A DNA stretch of 64,000 nucleotides from Candidatus Scybalomonas excrementigallinarum. Lineage in GTDB: Bacteria > Bacillota > Clostridia > Lachnospirales > Lachnospiraceae. Shown here one piece after another: positions 28,790-38,036 of this stretch (within the stretch, counting starts at the first letter, position 1; each line of letters begins with the position of its first letter). Location: the NCBI GenBank assembly GCA_018710905.1, contig DVIZ01000084.1:1-64000 (forward strand). The letters are read 5' to 3'. A program made the translations under genes and the position numbers. The notes below the pieces were generated by a model, which saw only the letters and a program-made list of their open reading frames with translations, made no database searches and was not told the DNA's origin.

Positions 28790-29747
28790 GGCGGTGACCC
28801 TTTATAAGAGGAGTAAAAAAGATGCCATAAAACGGTTTTTATTTGGAAGTAAAGATAAAGAAGGAATTGGTAAGCAAACCGTCGTCTATGTTTTATTATT
28901 TAGTATTGGATTTGTTTACTTATATCCCCTTTTATATATGATAAGCAAAAGTTTTATGTCAGTGGATGATTTATTGGACACTTCCATTAACTGGTTACCA
29001 AGTACCTTATATGTAGCCAATTATGAAAATGCGGCAAAGGCAATGGATTTTTGGAATACATTAAAAGATTCCATTATCGTAGCAGGCGTTCCGACCTTAA
29101 TTAATATGTTCGTCTGTGCCGTCATTGGATACGGATTTGCCCGTTATGATTTTCGTGGGAAGAAACTGATGATGGGAATTTTATTATTCTCTTTTGTCCT
29201 TCCGCCACAGATTACAATGATGCCAACGTATGTTTTATATTCTGATATTGGTATATTAAATTCCTTAAAGGCATTTATCATTCCTGCTATTTTAGGGCAG
29301 GGATTAAAAAGCCAGTTATACATTTTAGTATATTATCAATTTTTTAAACAAGTGCCAAAGGCGTTAATTGAGGCGGCAAAAATCGATGGAGCAGGTCATT
29401 TAAAAGCGTTCTTTAAAATTGCATTACCTTCCGCTGCGCCAGCCATATTAGTTGTATTTTTATTTTCTATCGTATGGTATTGGAACGAAGCGTATTTAAC
29501 CCAATTGTATGTGGTAGGAGCATTTGCAGGTACCGATAGTTTTAATACACTTGTTGTTGCATTAAAAACATTTGAAGATAGTTATAACTCAGCGGCCAGT
29601 GTTGCCAATAGTCAAATGATTAATATCAACGAGTCTATTAAAATGGCAGCTACGATGCTTAGCATTTTACCATTGCTGTTGATGTATTTAGTTCTTCAAA
29701 GAAACTTTGTAGAAAGTATTGATCGTACGGGGATTACGGGAGAATAA
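28740..29747 (+). CDS. Sugar ABC transporter permease (second pair, MalG-type)
   Basis: A 335-residue permease. The ATG at 28740 is supported by GGAAAGGAGGAGAG just upstream although it lies 50 bp inside the previous gene. The first 45 residues are basic and hydrophilic; helices start at VYVLLFSIGFVYLYPLLYM. The EAA loop is KALIEAAKIDGAGHLKAFFKIALPSAAPA. It should pair with the preceding permease and the lipoprotein encoded 65 bp downstream. Both second-pair permeases carry extra charged termini compared with the first pair. Confidence 0.92.
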   Translation: MKQRGEGNKGRQLQQNKAVTLYKRSKKDAIKRFLFGSKDKEGIGKQTVVYVLLFSIGFVYLYPLLYMISKSFMSVDDLLDTSINWLPSTLYVANYENAAKAMDFWNTLKDSIIVAGVPTLINMFVCAVIGYGFARYDFRGKKLMMGILLFSFVLPPQITMMPTYVLYSDIGILNSLKAFIIPAILGQGLKSQLYILVYYQFFKQVPKALIEAAKIDGAGHLKAFFKIALPSAAPAILVVFLFSIVWYWNEAYLTQLYVVGAFAGTDSFNTLVVALKTFEDSYNSAASVANSQMININESIKMAATMLSILPLLLMYLVLQRNFVESIDRTGITGE

Positions 29748-29812
29748 ACGGCAAATACAAGCTGTTATTCAATAAAAGCAAAAATATTTTAAGGAAGAAG
29801 GAGGGTTTCATA

Positions 29813-31363
29813 ATGAAATCAAGAAAATTTTTGAATGTTGCTTTGGCTGCGACTATGGTTATGACAATGGCAGCTTCTCTGCTTACAGGGTGTGGCGGCA
29901 GTAAGAATGACAAAAAAGGTGAAGGTGATACTTCAAAATCGACGGTGGCAGAAAATGCAGGAGGAGAAAGCACAGGGCTTCCAGAGATGACAAGTGATGA
30001 AATCACATTGACTTATGTGCATTTTGATAATGATCCACTAGTACAATTTTTAGCTAAAAAATTTATGGAAAAGTATCCAAATATTACAGTAAAGACTCAA
30101 TATTATGTAGCGGATGCAGAGTACAATAATACTTTGCTCAATATGGTGCAGACAGGGGATACACCAGACTGCTTTATGATTCTTGGAAATTGTGACTTTG
30201 CTCTTTCCAATGGATTATTAGGTGATATGACAGAATATTGGGAAAAAGATGAAGAAAATCAAGCGATTCTCCCAACGATTAATTCAGCAAAAATGGGATA
30301 TTATGGAACCGATATGAAATTGGCAACGCCAATGAAATTCTTCCCTGATATTGTTTATGCGGATAAGGCAGTTTTTGATAAATTAAATGTAGAAATGCCA
30401 CCAACAGACTGGACATGGGATCAGATGGTACAATCTTTTAAAGATGTAACATCTCCAGATCAAGGAATTTATGGATTTAACCAGTTCCATTCAATTGTAA
30501 CGTATTATCCAATTGCAGCGGATAAAAACTGTATCGGTGAATTTGGATGGAATGGTGAATCTTATGATATGAGTTATTGGGCAGAAGGTGTTAACACTTG
30601 GGCAGAACTTGTAAATGGCAAATATCATGCACCATACTTTGATACAGACGAAGCAGAAGCATGGTTAGGCGACCGCACAATGTGGGCAGGATATTCAGGA
30701 AAAATCGGATATCAGTTAGATGCATTCTGGACTTATTTAAACTTATTTGATACAGCCGACTATCGAAGCAAAGGTATGGAATTTGTGCCTTATACAACTC
30801 CTAACGTAGATGGTGGTTCTGGAAATAAACTAGGCGTTTTTGACTTTGGTGGAATTTCCTCTTCTACTGAACATCCAAGAGAAGCTTATGAATTATTAAA
30901 ATTCATGGGTTGGGGAGTTGATGGTTGGAAAGCAAAACTTGAGGCTTATAAAACAGTAACAGCAGAAGATGGAACACCAATTTGGCAACAGTCTATGCCA
31001 GCTCCAATTACAACCGATGAAGATATTTGGAGTGAATTTACACAATCTTACTTCCCAACAGCAAATAGAACGATTGATTCTGTCGTTGATACTCGTACAG
31101 GAGAAGCCATTGCTAGCAAAGAAGAAGATGAAAAATATGGAACGTATTGGGACGATTATTTTGCAAACTGTAAAAATGTCATTCCATTTGGTGATACACA
31201 AATCCCTGGATTTGCAGATTTTATTGCCAATGCGTACGCAGGAATTGAAGATTCCGTTTTAAATGGTGGAAACGCTTCTGACTATATTGAAGAATTGAAT
31301 AAAAAAGCAGAAGAAGCACATGCAGCTGCAATGGAAGCCATTGAAGAAATGTATGGAAAATAG
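29813..31363 (+). CDS. Extracellular sugar-binding lipoprotein
   Basis: A 516-residue solute-binding protein of family 1. The signal peptide ends in LLTGC with Cys27 as the lipid anchor, then a Gly/Ser/Lys linker (about 28-55). The binding domain begins ITLTYVHFDNDPLVQFLAKKFMEKYPNI and includes NTLLNMVQTGDTPDCFMI and FFPDIVYADKAVFDKLNVEMP, typical of sugar-binding proteins. The ATG follows AAGGAAGGAGGG. It closes the second transporter set. A strong hairpin without a T run follows at 31377, which could raise mRNA stability for this highly needed component. Confidence 0.93.
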   Translation: MKSRKFLNVALAATMVMTMAASLLTGCGGSKNDKKGEGDTSKSTVAENAGGESTGLPEMTSDEITLTYVHFDNDPLVQFLAKKFMEKYPNITVKTQYYVADAEYNNTLLNMVQTGDTPDCFMILGNCDFALSNGLLGDMTEYWEKDEENQAILPTINSAKMGYYGTDMKLATPMKFFPDIVYADKAVFDKLNVEMPPTDWTWDQMVQSFKDVTSPDQGIYGFNQFHSIVTYYPIAADKNCIGEFGWNGESYDMSYWAEGVNTWAELVNGKYHAPYFDTDEAEAWLGDRTMWAGYSGKIGYQLDAFWTYLNLFDTADYRSKGMEFVPYTTPNVDGGSGNKLGVFDFGGISSSTEHPREAYELLKFMGWGVDGWKAKLEAYKTVTAEDGTPIWQQSMPAPITTDEDIWSEFTQSYFPTANRTIDSVVDTRTGEAIASKEEDEKYGTYWDDYFANCKNVIPFGDTQIPGFADFIANAYAGIEDSVLNGGNASDYIEELNKKAEEAHAAAMEAIEEMYGK

Positions 31364-31376
31364 AGGATGAAAATAA

Positions 31377-31409
31377 GGCTGTTGTAAAACGTTCTATTTT
31401 ACAACAGCC
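31377..31409 (+). other. Stem-loop between sugar-binding protein and GH43 gene
   Basis: GGCTGTTGTAAAA (31377-31389) pairs perfectly with TTTTACAACAGCC (31397-31409). The following bases are CCCATAAAAAGG, with no T run, so termination should be weak. It is placed like stabilising hairpins that raise the level of solute-binding-protein mRNA relative to downstream genes. Confidence 0.7.
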
Positions 31410-31438
31410 CCCATAAAAAGGGTGAAAGAGAGGGTAAC

Positions 31439-32413
31439 ATGAAAGCGTCACAAGTAAAAAATACAGGATATAACGAACCTTTTATTGCACAAAGAGCCGA
31501 TCCTTTTATTGGAAAAGCCTCTGATGGAACTTATTACTTTACAGCATCTGTTCCGGAATACGATCGGTTAGTATTGCGCCATGCAAAGACCATTGCACAA
31601 TTAAAGGATGCAAAAGAAGTAGAAATTTGGCATAAACATGAAAGTGGACCACAAAGTAAACATATTTGGGCGCCAGAAATTCACTATGTTTTTGGAAAAT
31701 GGCATATGTACTATGCGGCTGGGGAAGTAGAAGATATATGGAAAATTCGTCCGTATGTATTGCAGTGCCAAAGCGATGATCCGATGAAAGGGCCTTGGAA
31801 AGAATTAGGAGCAATGAAACCAGCAAAAGAAGATAGCTACTCTCTTCGCTCTTTTTCTCTTGATGCTACTATTTTAGAACATAAAGGACGCTGCTATTAT
31901 ATTTGGGCAGAAAAAACAGGAGTGGGAAAACAGATTTCTAATCTCTATATTGCAGAGATGGAGTCTGCAAATCAGCTAAAGACAGCACAAGTGTTGTTGA
32001 CAACTCCGGATTATGACTGGGAACGAGTGGATTTTTGGGTCAATGAAGGTCCAGCCATTTTAAAACATGATGGTAAGATCTTTTTAACTTATTCTGCAAG
32101 TGGTACAGGCGCTTGCTACTGCATGGGACTTTTAAGTGTAGAAGAGGATGCAGAAATTTTAGATCCTCGTGTTTGGAAAAAGGAACGTTTTCCTGTGCTT
32201 GCTACAGACGAAGAAAAGGGAATTTATGGTCCAGGGCATAATTCTTTTGTAAAGGCAGAAGATGGAGAAACAGATCTTTGTGTATTCCATTTTCGACAAT
32301 ATGATGAAATAACAGGAGATCCGCTATATGATCCAAACCGACACACGAAGATTATGAAAGTGGGTTGGAAAGAGGATGGAACTCCTAGTTTTCAATATGA
32401 AAAAGAAACATGA
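31439..32413 (+). CDS. Cytoplasmic GH43 arabinosidase
   Basis: A 324-residue family 43 glycosidase without a signal peptide, so it should act on imported arabino-oligosaccharides. Catalytic features are AQRADPFIG (base Asp21), [17 protein letters not shown] (pKa-modulating Asp) and [21 protein letters not shown] (acid Glu). The layout resembles the exo-acting alpha-L-arabinofuranosidases of the GH43 subfamily that takes short arabinans. The ATG follows GAGAGGGTAAC, 75 bp after the lipoprotein gene, and the gene is 23 bp before abfA. Exact linkage preference cannot be read from the sequence. Confidence 0.88.
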   Translation: MKASQVKNTGYNEPFIAQRADPFIGKASDGTYYFTASVPEYDRLVLRHAKTIAQLKDAKEVEIWHKHESGPQSKHIWAPEIHYVFGKWHMYYAAGEVEDIWKIRPYVLQCQSDDPMKGPWKELGAMKPAKEDSYSLRSFSLDATILEHKGRCYYIWAEKTGVGKQISNLYIAEMESANQLKTAQVLLTTPDYDWERVDFWVNEGPAILKHDGKIFLTYSASGTGACYCMGLLSVEEDAEILDPRVWKKERFPVLATDEEKGIYGPGHNSFVKAEDGETDLCVFHFRQYDEITGDPLYDPNRHTKIMKVGWKEDGTPSFQYEKET

Positions 32414-32436
32414 AATTGGAAGGAGATAGTGTATTT

Positions 32437-33942
32437 ATGGCAAAATTAGTAATTAACACAAATCGAAAATTGAATAAAATTCATAAAGAGATTCAAGGAC
32501 ATTTTTCAGAACATCTTGGTCGCTGCATTTATGAAGGAATTTATGTGGGAGAAGAGTCAGAAATTCCAAATGTCAATGGTATGCGCACCGATGTTGTAGA
32601 AGCGTTAAAACAGATCAAAGTACCAGTTCTTCGTTGGCCAGGAGGCTGTTTTGCCGATGAATATCATTGGAAAGATGGTATTGGACCAAAAGAAGAGAGA
32701 AAGAAAATCGTCAATACCCATTGGGGTGGCGTTGTAGAAGATAATAGTTTTGGAACCCATGAGTTTTTTGAACTTTGTCGTCAGCTTGGTTGTGAAACTT
32801 ATGTCAATGGAAACATGGGAAGCGGAACCGTACAAGAGATGTCAGAATGGGTAGAATATATGACATTTGAAGGTATCTCTCCTATGGCAGAATTAAGAGA
32901 AAAAAATGGACAAAAAGAAGCTTGGAATGTGGATTTCTTTGGTGTTGGAAATGAAAACTGGGGCTGTGGCGGAAATATGAATCCAGAGTTTTATGGAAAT
33001 ATGTACCGTCGATATCAGACTTATGTTCGTTGCTATGATCCAAAACGTCCGATTAAAAAAATTGCTTGTGGCGCTAATGTTGATGACTACGAGTGGACAG
33101 AAAAAGTGATGAAAACGACATTTACGAGATGTCCTGACTTTTTGCACGGATTTATGGATGGATTATCCCTTCATTATTATACGCATCCAGGCGGATGGGA
33201 AAACAAAGGAAGTGCCACAGACTTTGATGAAAAAATGTGGTATCAGACAATGAAAAAAACATGGTATATGGAAGAACTCATTCGTCGTCATGGTGCAATT
33301 ATGGATCAATATGATCCAGAAAAGAAAGTGGGAATGATTATTGATGAATGGGGAACATGGTATGATGTGGAACCAGGAACAAATCCAGGATTTTTATATC
33401 AGCAAAATACAATGAGAGATGCATTAGTGGCGGGAATTAATTTAAATATTTTCAATAAACATAGCGATCGTATTCAAATGGCAAACCTTGCCCAGATGGT
33501 TAACGTATTACAAGCAGTTCTTTTAACAGAGGGAGAAAAGATGATTAAAACTCCAACGTATCATGTGTTTGATATGTATAAATATCATCAAGATGCAATG
33601 TTATTAGATAGTAATATTGAAGTGGAAGAAGTGGGATTAGAAGACCACAACATGGTACCAAACTTAAGTGAATCCGTATCCATTGATGAACAAAATATCA
33701 TGCATATTACGGTTACAAACTTAGATCTTGAAAAGAGCTATCCGATTGATACAACAATTCTCGGTTCTCATGCAAAAGAGATCAAAGGGGAAATTGTAAC
33801 GGGACAAATGGGAGATAAAAATACATTTGAAAATCCAGAAGAAGTAAAAGTAGAATCATTTAATGAAGTAACAGAAACAAAAGAAGGAATTCAATTTACA
33901 ATTCCAGCTTGTAGCGTATTGCATTTAGCGGTTTCTTTATGA
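32437..33942 (+). CDS. abfA: GH51 alpha-L-arabinofuranosidase
   Basis: A 501-residue cytoplasmic enzyme that releases terminal arabinofuranose from arabino-oligosaccharides. The start is the ATG at 32437 ([28 protein letters not shown]), matching the family N terminus; an in-frame ATG at 32410 is less likely, since AAGGAG precedes the chosen one. The barrel has [19 protein letters not shown], the acid/base Glu in [12 protein letters not shown] and the nucleophile Glu in [12 protein letters not shown]-terminal beta domain ends in [11 protein letters not shown]. It is the last gene of the arabinan operon and is followed by two hairpins. Length and motifs are fully typical. Confidence 0.96.
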   Translation: MAKLVINTNRKLNKIHKEIQGHFSEHLGRCIYEGIYVGEESEIPNVNGMRTDVVEALKQIKVPVLRWPGGCFADEYHWKDGIGPKEERKKIVNTHWGGVVEDNSFGTHEFFELCRQLGCETYVNGNMGSGTVQEMSEWVEYMTFEGISPMAELREKNGQKEAWNVDFFGVGNENWGCGGNMNPEFYGNMYRRYQTYVRCYDPKRPIKKIACGANVDDYEWTEKVMKTTFTRCPDFLHGFMDGLSLHYYTHPGGWENKGSATDFDEKMWYQTMKKTWYMEELIRRHGAIMDQYDPEKKVGMIIDEWGTWYDVEPGTNPGFLYQQNTMRDALVAGINLNIFNKHSDRIQMANLAQMVNVLQAVLLTEGEKMIKTPTYHVFDMYKYHQDAMLLDSNIEVEEVGLEDHNMVPNLSESVSIDEQNIMHITVTNLDLEKSYPIDTTILGSHAKEIKGEIVTGQMGDKNTFENPEEVKVESFNEVTETKEGIQFTIPACSVLHLAVSL

Positions 33943-33955
33943 TGATAATAGGAGC

Positions 33956-33985
33956 GCTAAGAAGTTTATAAACAAATTTCTTAGC
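33956..33985 (+). other. Stem-loop after abfA
   Basis: GCTAAGAA (33956-33963) pairs with TTCTTAGC (33978-33985) around an AT-rich loop, just upstream of the main terminator. It may protect the 3' end of the abfA transcript. Confidence 0.6.
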
Positions 33986-33989
33986 ATAA

Positions 33990-34046
33990 AAAAAGACAAT
34001 GTTATCGGTTTCCAATGAAGTGAAATTTGAGTAACATTGTCTTTTT
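33990..34046. terminator. Bidirectional terminator between abfA and argG
   Basis: AAAAAGACAATGTTA (33990-34004) pairs perfectly with TAACATTGTCTTTTT (34032-34046) around a 27-nt loop. It serves both the plus-strand abfA operon and minus-strand argG. Confidence 0.9.
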
Positions 34047-34075
34047 GTATTCGTTTTTTATTTCGGTTTTCTTAT

Positions 34076-35299
34076 TTAGTTTTTCTTATTTACTTCCGCC
34101 ATTTTCATTGCACGAACTTTTAATGGAAGTCCAAATAATGTGATAAAGCCATCAGCATCATGGTGATCGTAAAGTTCTCCTGTTGTAAAGGAAGCTAAAG
34201 ATTCGCTATATAAACTATATGGAGAAGTAGTACCAGCTTTTATAATATTGCCTTTATAAAGTTTGAATTTCACTTCACCAGTGACATATTCTTGTGTTAC
34301 ATCTACAAAGGCTTGAATGGCTTCACGAAGAGGAGTAAACCATTTTCCTTCATAGACGATTTGAGCGAATTTATTTCCCATATCTTTTTTTGTTTCCATT
34401 GTAGCGCGATCCAGCACTAATTCTTCTAATTGAGCGTGAGCTTCCATAAGAATCGTTCCACCAGGTGTTTCATAAACACCGCGAGATTTCATACCTACAA
34501 CACGGTTTTCTACAATATCTACGATACCGATTCCGTGTTTTCCACCTAATTCATTTAACTTTGTAATAATTTCTGACACTTTCATTTTTTCTCCGTTAAG
34601 AGAAGTTGGAATCCCTTTTTCAAATGTCATTGTCACATATTCTCCTTCATCAGGAGCTTGTTCTGGAGAAACACCAAGAACTAATAAGTGGTCATAGTTT
34701 GGTTCACAAGCAGGATCTTCAAGTTCTAATCCTTCGTGGCTAATATGCCATAAGTTGCGGTCACGGCTATAACTGCTATCCGCAGAAAATGGAAGATCGA
34801 TTCCATGTTGTTTGCAATATTCAATTTCATCTTCACGAGATTGCATCGTCCAAACATCGGTCATACGCCAAGGAGCGATGATTTTTAAGTCAGGTGCTAA
34901 CGCTTTAATTCCAAGTTCAAAACGAATTTGATCGTTTCCTTTTCCTGTGGCACCATGGCAGATGGCAGTAGCACCTTCTTTTCTAGCGATTTCCACTAAT
35001 TTTTTTGCAATGCCAGGACGTGCCATAGAAGTTCCAAGTAAGTATTTGTTTTCGTAAACAGCGCCAGCTTTTACACATGGCATAATGTAATCATCACAAA
35101 ATTCATCTACGATGTTTTCAATATAAAGTTTGGAAGCGCCGGATAATTTTGCTCTTTCTTCTAATCCATCTAGTTCTTCTCCTTGACCGCAGTCAACACA
35201 ACAACAAATAACATCGTAGTTAAAGTTTTCTTTTAACCAAGGAATAATAGCAGTGGTATCAAGACCGCCAGAATATGCTAAAACGACTTTTTCTTTCAT
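34076..35299 (-). CDS. argG: Argininosuccinate synthase
   Basis: ArgG joins citrulline and aspartate with ATP to give argininosuccinate, the penultimate step of arginine synthesis. The 407-residue protein begins [18 protein letters not shown] with the SGGLDT ATP-pyrophosphatase loop, then [23 protein letters not shown] and [18 protein letters not shown]. The ATG at 35299 is favoured over an in-frame TTG at 35314 because GGAGG lies between them. It is divergent from argCJBD across 376 bp containing promoters for both directions. argH and argF are not in the window. Confidence 0.97.
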   Translation of the reverse strand: MKEKVVLAYSGGLDTTAIIPWLKENFNYDVICCCVDCGQGEELDGLEERAKLSGASKLYIENIVDEFCDDYIMPCVKAGAVYENKYLLGTSMARPGIAKKLVEIARKEGATAICHGATGKGNDQIRFELGIKALAPDLKIIAPWRMTDVWTMQSREDEIEYCKQHGIDLPFSADSSYSRDRNLWHISHEGLELEDPACEPNYDHLLVLGVSPEQAPDEGEYVTMTFEKGIPTSLNGEKMKVSEIITKLNELGGKHGIGIVDIVENRVVGMKSRGVYETPGGTILMEAHAQLEELVLDRATMETKKDMGNKFAQIVYEGKWFTPLREAIQAFVDVTQEYVTGEVKFKLYKGNIIKAGTTSPYSLYSESLASFTTGELYDHHDADGFITLFGLPLKVRAMKMAEVNKKN

Positions 35300-35353
35300 A
35301 ATGAGATCCTCCAATCACCAATCTATAGTATCAATTTTTTTCTGTTGGTATTT

Positions 35354-35400
35354 ACTATACTACTAAAATGAATATTATGCAATAGAAAAATGAATATTTA
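35354..35400 (-). promoter_or_regulatory. argG promoter with ARG-box-like sequences
   Basis: On the minus strand TTGCAT (35377-35382) and TATAGT (35354-35359) are 17 bp apart. AATATTCAT occurs twice on this strand (near 35369-35377 and 35390-35398), overlapping and upstream of the -35. This resembles half of the ArgR operator consensus (TGAATWWWWATTCA), so arginine-dependent repression is plausible but the match is incomplete. Confidence 0.5.
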
Positions 35401-35575
35401 TTGTATTTTTATTTAAACAAAGGGAGGGTGAAAATGATTACTATATAGAAAAAAGAACGGAATAAAATGATTATATACTATAATATACTAAGAAATACTT
35501 TGGGTTTATGAAAATTAGTTCAAGTGATTTTTTTATAAACCTATGTAAAAAAATACAAAAATTCCAAAAAATGTA

Positions 35576-35604
35576 TTGCATAAAAATATATAATGATGTA
35601 TAAT
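35576..35604 (+). promoter_or_regulatory. argCJBD promoter
   Basis: TTGCAT (35576-35581) and perfect TATAAT (35599-35604) with 17-bp spacing, 71 bp before argC. Downstream, TGAGAAAAATTCA and AATAAATATAC resemble ArgR half-sites. The rest of the 376-bp gap is AT-rich; a strong ribosome binding site with a four-codon frame (ATG at 35434) is present but codes for nothing recognisable. Confidence 0.7.
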
Positions 35605-35675
35605 TATGAGAAAAATTCAATAAATATACAAAAAACATTATTAGGATAGAATGAGAGTAAGAAAGGAAGAGGTTT

Positions 35676-36716
35676 ATGATAAAAGTAGGAATTATTGGTT
35701 CGACTGGATATGCAGGCCAAGAACTTGTTCGGATTTTGTTACAACATAAAGAGGCAGAAATTGTATGGTATGGCTCTCGAAGTTATATTGATAAAAAGTA
35801 TGCTTCTATTTTTGGAAATCTATTTGAGTTAGTAGATGCAAGTTGTATGGATGACAATATCGATGAATTGGCGGATAAGGTGGATGTGATTTTTACAGCG
35901 ACACCCCAAGGGCTTTGTGCTTCTCTTATAAAGGAAGAGATATTATCGAAAGTGAAAATGATTGACTTAAGTGCGGATTTTCGTATCAAAGATGTGGACA
36001 CTTATGAAAAATGGTATGGAATCCAGCATAAAAGTCCTTCTTATATAAAAGAAGCGGTATATGGACTTTGTGAAGTGAATCGAGAGAAAATCAAACAGGC
36101 GAGACTTGTTGCAAATCCAGGTTGCTATCCAACTTGTTCCTTTTTATCCATCTATCCTCTTGTAAAAGAAGGATTGCTTGATACGAATACGATTATTATT
36201 GATGCCAAATCTGGAACATCAGGGGCAGGGAGAGGAAGTAAAGTCGATAACCTTTATTGTGAAGTCAATGAAAATATAAAAGCCTATGGGGTGGCGGGGC
36301 ATCGCCATACACCAGAAATTGAGGAACAGCTTTCTTATGCCGCAGGCGAAACAGTGATGATTAATTTTACGCCTCATCTTGTTCCAATGAATCGTGGAAT
36401 TTTGGTAACGGCCTATGCTTCTTTAAAGAAACAAGTCTCTTATGAGGAAGTAAAGGAGATTTATGATTCTTATTATAAGAAAGAAAAGTTTGTTCGAGTT
36501 CTTGAAAAAGACTGTTATCCACAGACGAGATGGGTAGAAGGAAGCAACTATGTGGATGTCAATTTTAAAATTGATGAGCGAACAAATCGTATCATTATGA
36601 TGGGAGCGATGGATAATTTAGTAAAAGGAGCAGCAGGGCAAGCAGTACAAAATATGAATCTTTTATTTGGTCTTCCAGAAGAAGAAGGATTAGAACTTGT
36701 TCCAATGTTTCCGTAA
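35676..36716 (+). CDS. argC: N-acetyl-gamma-glutamyl-phosphate reductase
   Basis: ArgC reduces N-acetylglutamyl phosphate to the semialdehyde with NADPH. The 346-residue protein starts MIKVGIIGSTGYAGQELVRIL with the dinucleotide-binding GxxGxxG motif, and has VANPGCYPTCSFLSIYPL with the catalytic Cys and GHRHTPEIEEQL with the active-site His. Length is normal for the long (type 1) form. The ATG follows AAAGGAAGAGG. First gene of the argCJBD operon, which supplies ornithine. Confidence 0.97.
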   Translation: MIKVGIIGSTGYAGQELVRILLQHKEAEIVWYGSRSYIDKKYASIFGNLFELVDASCMDDNIDELADKVDVIFTATPQGLCASLIKEEILSKVKMIDLSADFRIKDVDTYEKWYGIQHKSPSYIKEAVYGLCEVNREKIKQARLVANPGCYPTCSFLSIYPLVKEGLLDTNTIIIDAKSGTSGAGRGSKVDNLYCEVNENIKAYGVAGHRHTPEIEEQLSYAAGETVMINFTPHLVPMNRGILVTAYASLKKQVSYEEVKEIYDSYYKKEKFVRVLEKDCYPQTRWVEGSNYVDVNFKIDERTNRIIMMGAMDNLVKGAAGQAVQNMNLLFGLPEEEGLELVPMFP

Positions 36717-36760
36717 AAATTAGAATGATTTCATAAGGAATGATAAGAAGGAGAATGAAT

Positions 36761-37987
36761 ATGAAAGTAATCGATGGTGGCGTAACTTCAGCAAAAGGAT
36801 TTCAAGCAGCAGGGCTTCATGCAGGAATTCGTAAAGGGAAGTCAAAAAAAGATATGGCATTAATTTATAGTGAAATACCAGCAGTGTTTGCAGGGACATT
36901 TACAAGAAATAAAGTAAAAGCAGCTCCTGTAAAATGGGGAAAACAATTAGTAAAAACACAGAAAAAGGTACAGGCGATTGTTGTAAATAGCGGTGTTGCC
37001 AATGCTTGTACAGGCGAAGAAGGCATGAAAAATTGTGAGAACATGGCAAAGATGACCGCAAAGAAATTAGGACTTCAAAAAGAGGAAGTGCTTGTTTGTT
37101 CTACAGGTGTCATTGGAAATCAACTGCCAATGAATATGATTGAGGCGGGAATTGAGCTTTTAGTACCTGCGTTAAAAGAGGATAGACAATCCGCCAGTAT
37201 GGCGGCAGAGGCCATTATGACGACGGATACCCATAAAAAAGAAATTGCGGTGACATTTGAAATCGATGGAACCGTGGTGACAATGGGTGGTATGTGTAAA
37301 GGTTCTGGCATGATTCACCCGAATATGGGAACGATGCTAGCTTTTATTACAACGGATATCGCTATTACAAAAGAAATGTTACAAAAAGCGCTGTATGATA
37401 ATGTACAAGATACTTATAATATGGTTTCTGTTGATGGGGACACATCAACTAATGACACGGCTTACATACTAGCCAATGGATTGGCAGGGAATCCTGTGAT
37501 CGATTGTGAAAATGAATCTTATAAAAAATTTGTAGAAGCCCTTAATTATGTCAACACGTATTTGGCAAAACGGATCGCAGAAGATGGAGAAGGGGCTACA
37601 AAGTTATTTGAAGTAACGGTTATTAATGGGAAGACAAAAGAAGATGCGAAGCTGTTAAGCAAATCCGTTGCTTGCTCTAATTTAACAAAAGCAGCTCTTT
37701 ATGGAAAAGATGCCAACTGGGGAAGAATCTTTTGTGCGATGGGATATTCTGGAGCGGAATTTGATCCGGATAAGGCGGATATTACGATAAAAAGTGAATA
37801 TGGAAGTCTTTGTTTAGTAAAAGATGGGCTCGCAACGGGATATGATGAAGAGGCTGCAACAAAAATTTTATCTTCTTCCCATGTTATCTGTATCGCGGAT
37901 GTAAAAGGTGGTACGGAAGAAGCTACGGCTTGGGGCTGTGATTTAACCCATGAATATGTGAACATTAACGCAGATTACCGCTCTTGA
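36761..37987 (+). CDS. argJ: Bifunctional ornithine acetyltransferase / N-acetylglutamate synthase
   Basis: ArgJ recycles the acetyl group from N-acetylornithine to glutamate. The 408-residue precursor has the self-cleavage motif [16 protein letters not shown]; the cut is before the nucleophile Thr191. The residue before it is Gly190 rather than the more common Ala. [11 protein letters not shown] and [10 protein letters not shown] are further family signatures. I place the start at ATG 36761, 7 nt after AAGGAG; in-frame ATGs at 36740 and 36755 lie before or against that site. It follows argC by 44 bp. Whether it is bifunctional or monofunctional cannot be decided, but no argA or argE is in the window. 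Confidence 0.96.
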   Translation: MKVIDGGVTSAKGFQAAGLHAGIRKGKSKKDMALIYSEIPAVFAGTFTRNKVKAAPVKWGKQLVKTQKKVQAIVVNSGVANACTGEEGMKNCENMAKMTAKKLGLQKEEVLVCSTGVIGNQLPMNMIEAGIELLVPALKEDRQSASMAAEAIMTTDTHKKEIAVTFEIDGTVVTMGGMCKGSGMIHPNMGTMLAFITTDIAITKEMLQKALYDNVQDTYNMVSVDGDTSTNDTAYILANGLAGNPVIDCENESYKKFVEALNYVNTYLAKRIAEDGEGATKLFEVTVINGKTKEDAKLLSKSVACSNLTKAALYGKDANWGRIFCAMGYSGAEFDPDKADITIKSEYGSLCLVKDGLATGYDEEAATKILSSSHVICIADVKGGTEEATAWGCDLTHEYVNINADYRS

Positions 37988-38036
37988 TGCTAAAAAGAAA
38001 CTCATGAATAGGATAGGAAGGAAAGAGGAGAAAGAA

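Noticed and set aside
30969-31262. 97-codon frame within the sugar-binding protein gene
   Set aside because: The main frame shows intact solute-binding-protein sequence throughout; the alternative has no similarity or start signals.
35315-35675. Possible T-box riboswitch before argC
   Set aside because: The conserved AGGGTGGNACCGCG T-box core and a Stem I are absent; the AGGGAGGGTGAAA present is only a ribosome-binding-like sequence.
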